NCBI RefSeq assembly: GCF_018129025.1
Contig: NZ_JAAEDI010000025.1
Location: 25,969-89,968 of the forward strand
Length of the DNA stretch: 64,000 nucleotides
Source of the DNA: Neoroseomonas terrae
GTDB taxonomy: Bacteria > Pseudomonadota > Alphaproteobacteria > Acetobacterales > Acetobacteraceae
Direction: 5' to 3'
Shown: positions 62,703 through 64,000 of the stretch, piece by piece
How positions within the stretch are numbered: the first letter of the stretch is position 1
Layout of the letters: each line of letters starts with the position of its first letter
Made by a program: the position numbers and the translations under genes
Notes under the pieces: generated by a model
Seen by the model: the letters and a program-made list of their open reading frames with translations, nothing else
Databases searched by the model: none
Told to the model about the DNA's origin: nothing

Positions 62703-62731
62703 AGGGCCGGCCTTCGCAAGGGGCCGGCCCT
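62703..62731 (+). terminator. Hairpin after rpoC
   Basis: AGGGCCGGCC (62703-62712) pairs with GGCCGGCCCT (62722-62731), giving a 10-base stem with a 9-base loop, 24 bases after the rpoC stop. The following TTATCATG is a poor T tract. It is the best candidate for the end of the rpoBC transcript before the rpsL promoter. Confidence 0.6.
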
Positions 62732-62802
62732 TATCATGTCCGGGCTTCGCGATCGCGGCATGGCGTTCTTTGTCACCGGCGCGAATCAGGCCCTTCACAC
62801 GC

Positions 62803-62831
62803 TTGACTCACAGGGGGGTGGCGCGTAGAAG
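62803..62831 (+). promoter_or_regulatory. Possible promoter of the rpsL operon
   Basis: TTGACT (62803-62808), a 17-base spacer and TAGAAG (62826-62831) resemble a sigma-70-type promoter about 200 bases before rpsL. The -35 match is good and the -10 match is weak. The rest of the 349-base rpoC-rpsL gap holds the terminator and an unrecognised leader, with no gene seen. Confidence 0.4.
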
Positions 62832-63028
62832 CCCCCCCTCGGCAGGGCCCCGGCAACGGTGCCCTGTCAGGTTTTGGTCCACAACGCTGCGCCGCCGGCG
62901 CCGCCCCAACCACCGGGGCTGAGGCCGGCAGCGAAACGTAAGCCTGGAAGGCATGCGGAAGCATGCTCGCCGGGCGGTCGCTCTTTGCAAGGGCAGGGCT
63001 GGGGACTTGAAGGTTTTGAAGGGGCGTC

Positions 63029-63400
63029 ATGCCGACGATCAACCAGCTCATCGCCCAGGGGCGTGAGACCAAGCCGGCCCGGAACAAGGTTCCGGCACTG
63101 AAGGGCAGCCCGCAGAAGCGTGGCGTCTGCACGCGCGTCTATACGACCACGCCGAAGAAGCCGAACTCGGCTCTGCGTAAGGTCGCCAAGGTGCGCCTGA
63201 CGAACGGCTTCGAAGTCGTGAGCTACATCCCCGGCGAAGGCCACAACCTGCAGGAACACTCGGTCGTGCTGATCCGCGGTGGCCGCGTGAAGGACCTTCC
63301 GGGCGTTCGCTACCACATCCTGCGCGGCGTGCTCGACACCCAGGGCATCGCCAAGCGCCGCCAGCGCCGTTCGCTCTATGGCGCGAAGCGGCCGAAGTGA
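63029..63400 (+). CDS. rpsL: 30S ribosomal protein S12
   Basis: The 123-residue protein has [20 protein letters not shown], then [19 protein letters not shown] and [20 protein letters not shown]. Both streptomycin-site lysines (in PKKPNS and GRVKDLPG) are in the sensitive form. S12 sits at the decoding centre. rpsG begins 11 bases after its stop. Confidence 0.98.
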   Translation: MPTINQLIAQGRETKPARNKVPALKGSPQKRGVCTRVYTTTPKKPNSALRKVAKVRLTNGFEVVSYIPGEGHNLQEHSVVLIRGGRVKDLPGVRYHILRGVLDTQGIAKRRQRRSLYGAKRPK

Positions 63401-63411
63401 GGCACTGAGAG

Positions 63412-63888
63412 ATGTCCCGTCGCCACAGCGCCGAGAAGCGCGAAGTCCTGCCGGATCCGAAGTTCGGTGACCTTGTGCTGAGCCGTTTCATGAACGTGCT
63501 CATGTATGATGGCAAGAAGAGCACCGCCGAGCGGATCGTCTATGCCGCCATGGACACGCTGAAGAAGCGTGGTGGGCCGAACAGCGACCCGCTGCGCGTG
63601 TTCCATGAGGCGATGGACAATGTGAAGCCGGCCGTCGAGGTCCGCAGCCGCCGCGTTGGTGGTGCGACCTACCAGGTGCCGGTGGAGGTTCGCCCGGAGC
63701 GCCGTCAGGCGCTGGCGATCCGCTGGCTGATCGAGTCCGCCCGCAAGCGCGGCGAGCACACGATGGAAGAACGCCTCTCTGGCGAGCTGATGGACGCGGC
63801 GAACAACCGCGGCTCGGCCGTCAAGAAGCGCGAAGACACGCACCGGATGGCCGAAGCCAACAAGGCTTTCAGCCACTACCGCTGGTAA
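63412..63888 (+). CDS. rpsG: 30S ribosomal protein S7
   Basis: The 158-residue protein starts [20 protein letters not shown] and has [20 protein letters not shown] and [21 protein letters not shown]7 nucleates the head of the 30S subunit and often represses the str operon. A tuf gene follows after only 27 bases, where most Alphaproteobacteria have fusA. Confidence 0.98.
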   Translation: MSRRHSAEKREVLPDPKFGDLVLSRFMNVLMYDGKKSTAERIVYAAMDTLKKRGGPNSDPLRVFHEAMDNVKPAVEVRSRRVGGATYQVPVEVRPERRQALAIRWLIESARKRGEHTMEERLSGELMDAANNRGSAVKKREDTHRMAEANKAFSHYRW

Positions 63889-63915
63889 CGAAACCCCCGA
63901 TCGGGAACGACGACG

Positions 63916-64000
63916 ATGGCGAAGGCAAAGTTTGAGCGGAACAAGCCGCACTGCAACATTGGCACGATCGGGCATGTGGATCATGGCAAGACGTCGCTGA
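63916..64000 (+). CDS. tuf: Elongation factor Tu, N-terminal part (cut by the window edge)
   Basis: The first 28 residues, [20 protein letters not shown] and VDHGKTSL, are those of EF-Tu, including the GHVDHGKT P-loop. EF-G begins differently, so this is not fusA. The rest lies beyond the window. EF-Tu delivers aminoacyl-tRNA to the ribosome. No clear promoter separates it from rpsG, so it should be part of the same transcript. Confidence 0.95.
   Translation, partial: MAKAKFERNKPHCNIGTIGHVDHGKTSL

Overview
The window is about 70% GC, compactly coded, and carries gene sets typical of Alphaproteobacteria: rplKAJL-rpoBC-rpsL-rpsG-tuf, secA-ppiC-argJ, lgt-midA-pgeF and a UbiK-type accessory factor. 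A squalene-type (C30) carotenoid operon, sugar-acid catabolic genes and a TTT (Bug) receptor point to a pigmented aerobic member of the Acetobacteraceae, close to Roseomonas or related genera. That placement is inferred from gene content and protein flavour, because no rRNA gene is present. No transposase, integrase, phage gene, CRISPR array or complete secretion system was seen.

Layout. 1-4180: the tail of an unknown gene, an EF-hand protein, a YihY-type membrane protein, and a mandelate racemase followed by a D-2-hydroxyacid dehydrogenase. The racemase segment is flanked by two inverted copies of a composite palindromic repeat. 4181-8410: a membrane metallophosphoesterase, tRNA-Leu(UAA), a PAAR-M91 metallopeptidase toxin with a candidate immunity gene, and a GNAT acetyltransferase. 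8425-17993 (minus strand): a C30 carotenoid operon with two CrtI-type desaturases/oxidases, an acyltransferase, a glycosyltransferase, a fused HpnC-HpnD squalene synthase pair, HpnE and an aldehyde dehydrogenase. 18076-32521: catabolic and regulatory genes, including an acyl-CoA dehydrogenase, a sarcosine-oxidase-like flavoprotein, a uronate dehydrogenase region under a GntR/FCD regulator with a divergent IlvD/Edd dehydratase, an amidase, a threonate-dehydrogenase-like gene and a MarR regulator. 32600-38461: envelope and housekeeping genes (pgeF, midA, lgt, hldD, ubiK, ybjN-like). 38464-43867: secA diverging from ppiC-argJ. 44111-51352: mixed genes, including a GNAT-NUDIX fusion, msrQ and a TerC-CBS protein. 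51597-64000: the ribosomal protein/RNA polymerase superoperon, running into the start of tuf.

How the genes work together. The carotenoid operon could take farnesyl diphosphate through presqualene diphosphate, hydroxysqualene and squalene to a desaturated, oxidised C30 acid, then glycosylate and acylate it, as in staphyloxanthin-like end products. The uronate dehydrogenase, mutarotase, DHDPS-family lyase and IlvD-type dehydratase look like one sugar-acid route around a shared GntR operator. The mandelate racemase keeps every catalytic residue and sits directly before a D-2-hydroxyacid dehydrogenase, which suggests a two-step route for a D/L 2-hydroxyacid.

The most notable features are the single-ORF HpnC-HpnD fusion, the orphan PAAR-M91 effector with an unrecognised overlapping partner gene, a family of two-armed palindromic repeats (five paired copies and one half copy) sitting at gene borders, and the direct rpsG-tuf junction without fusA.
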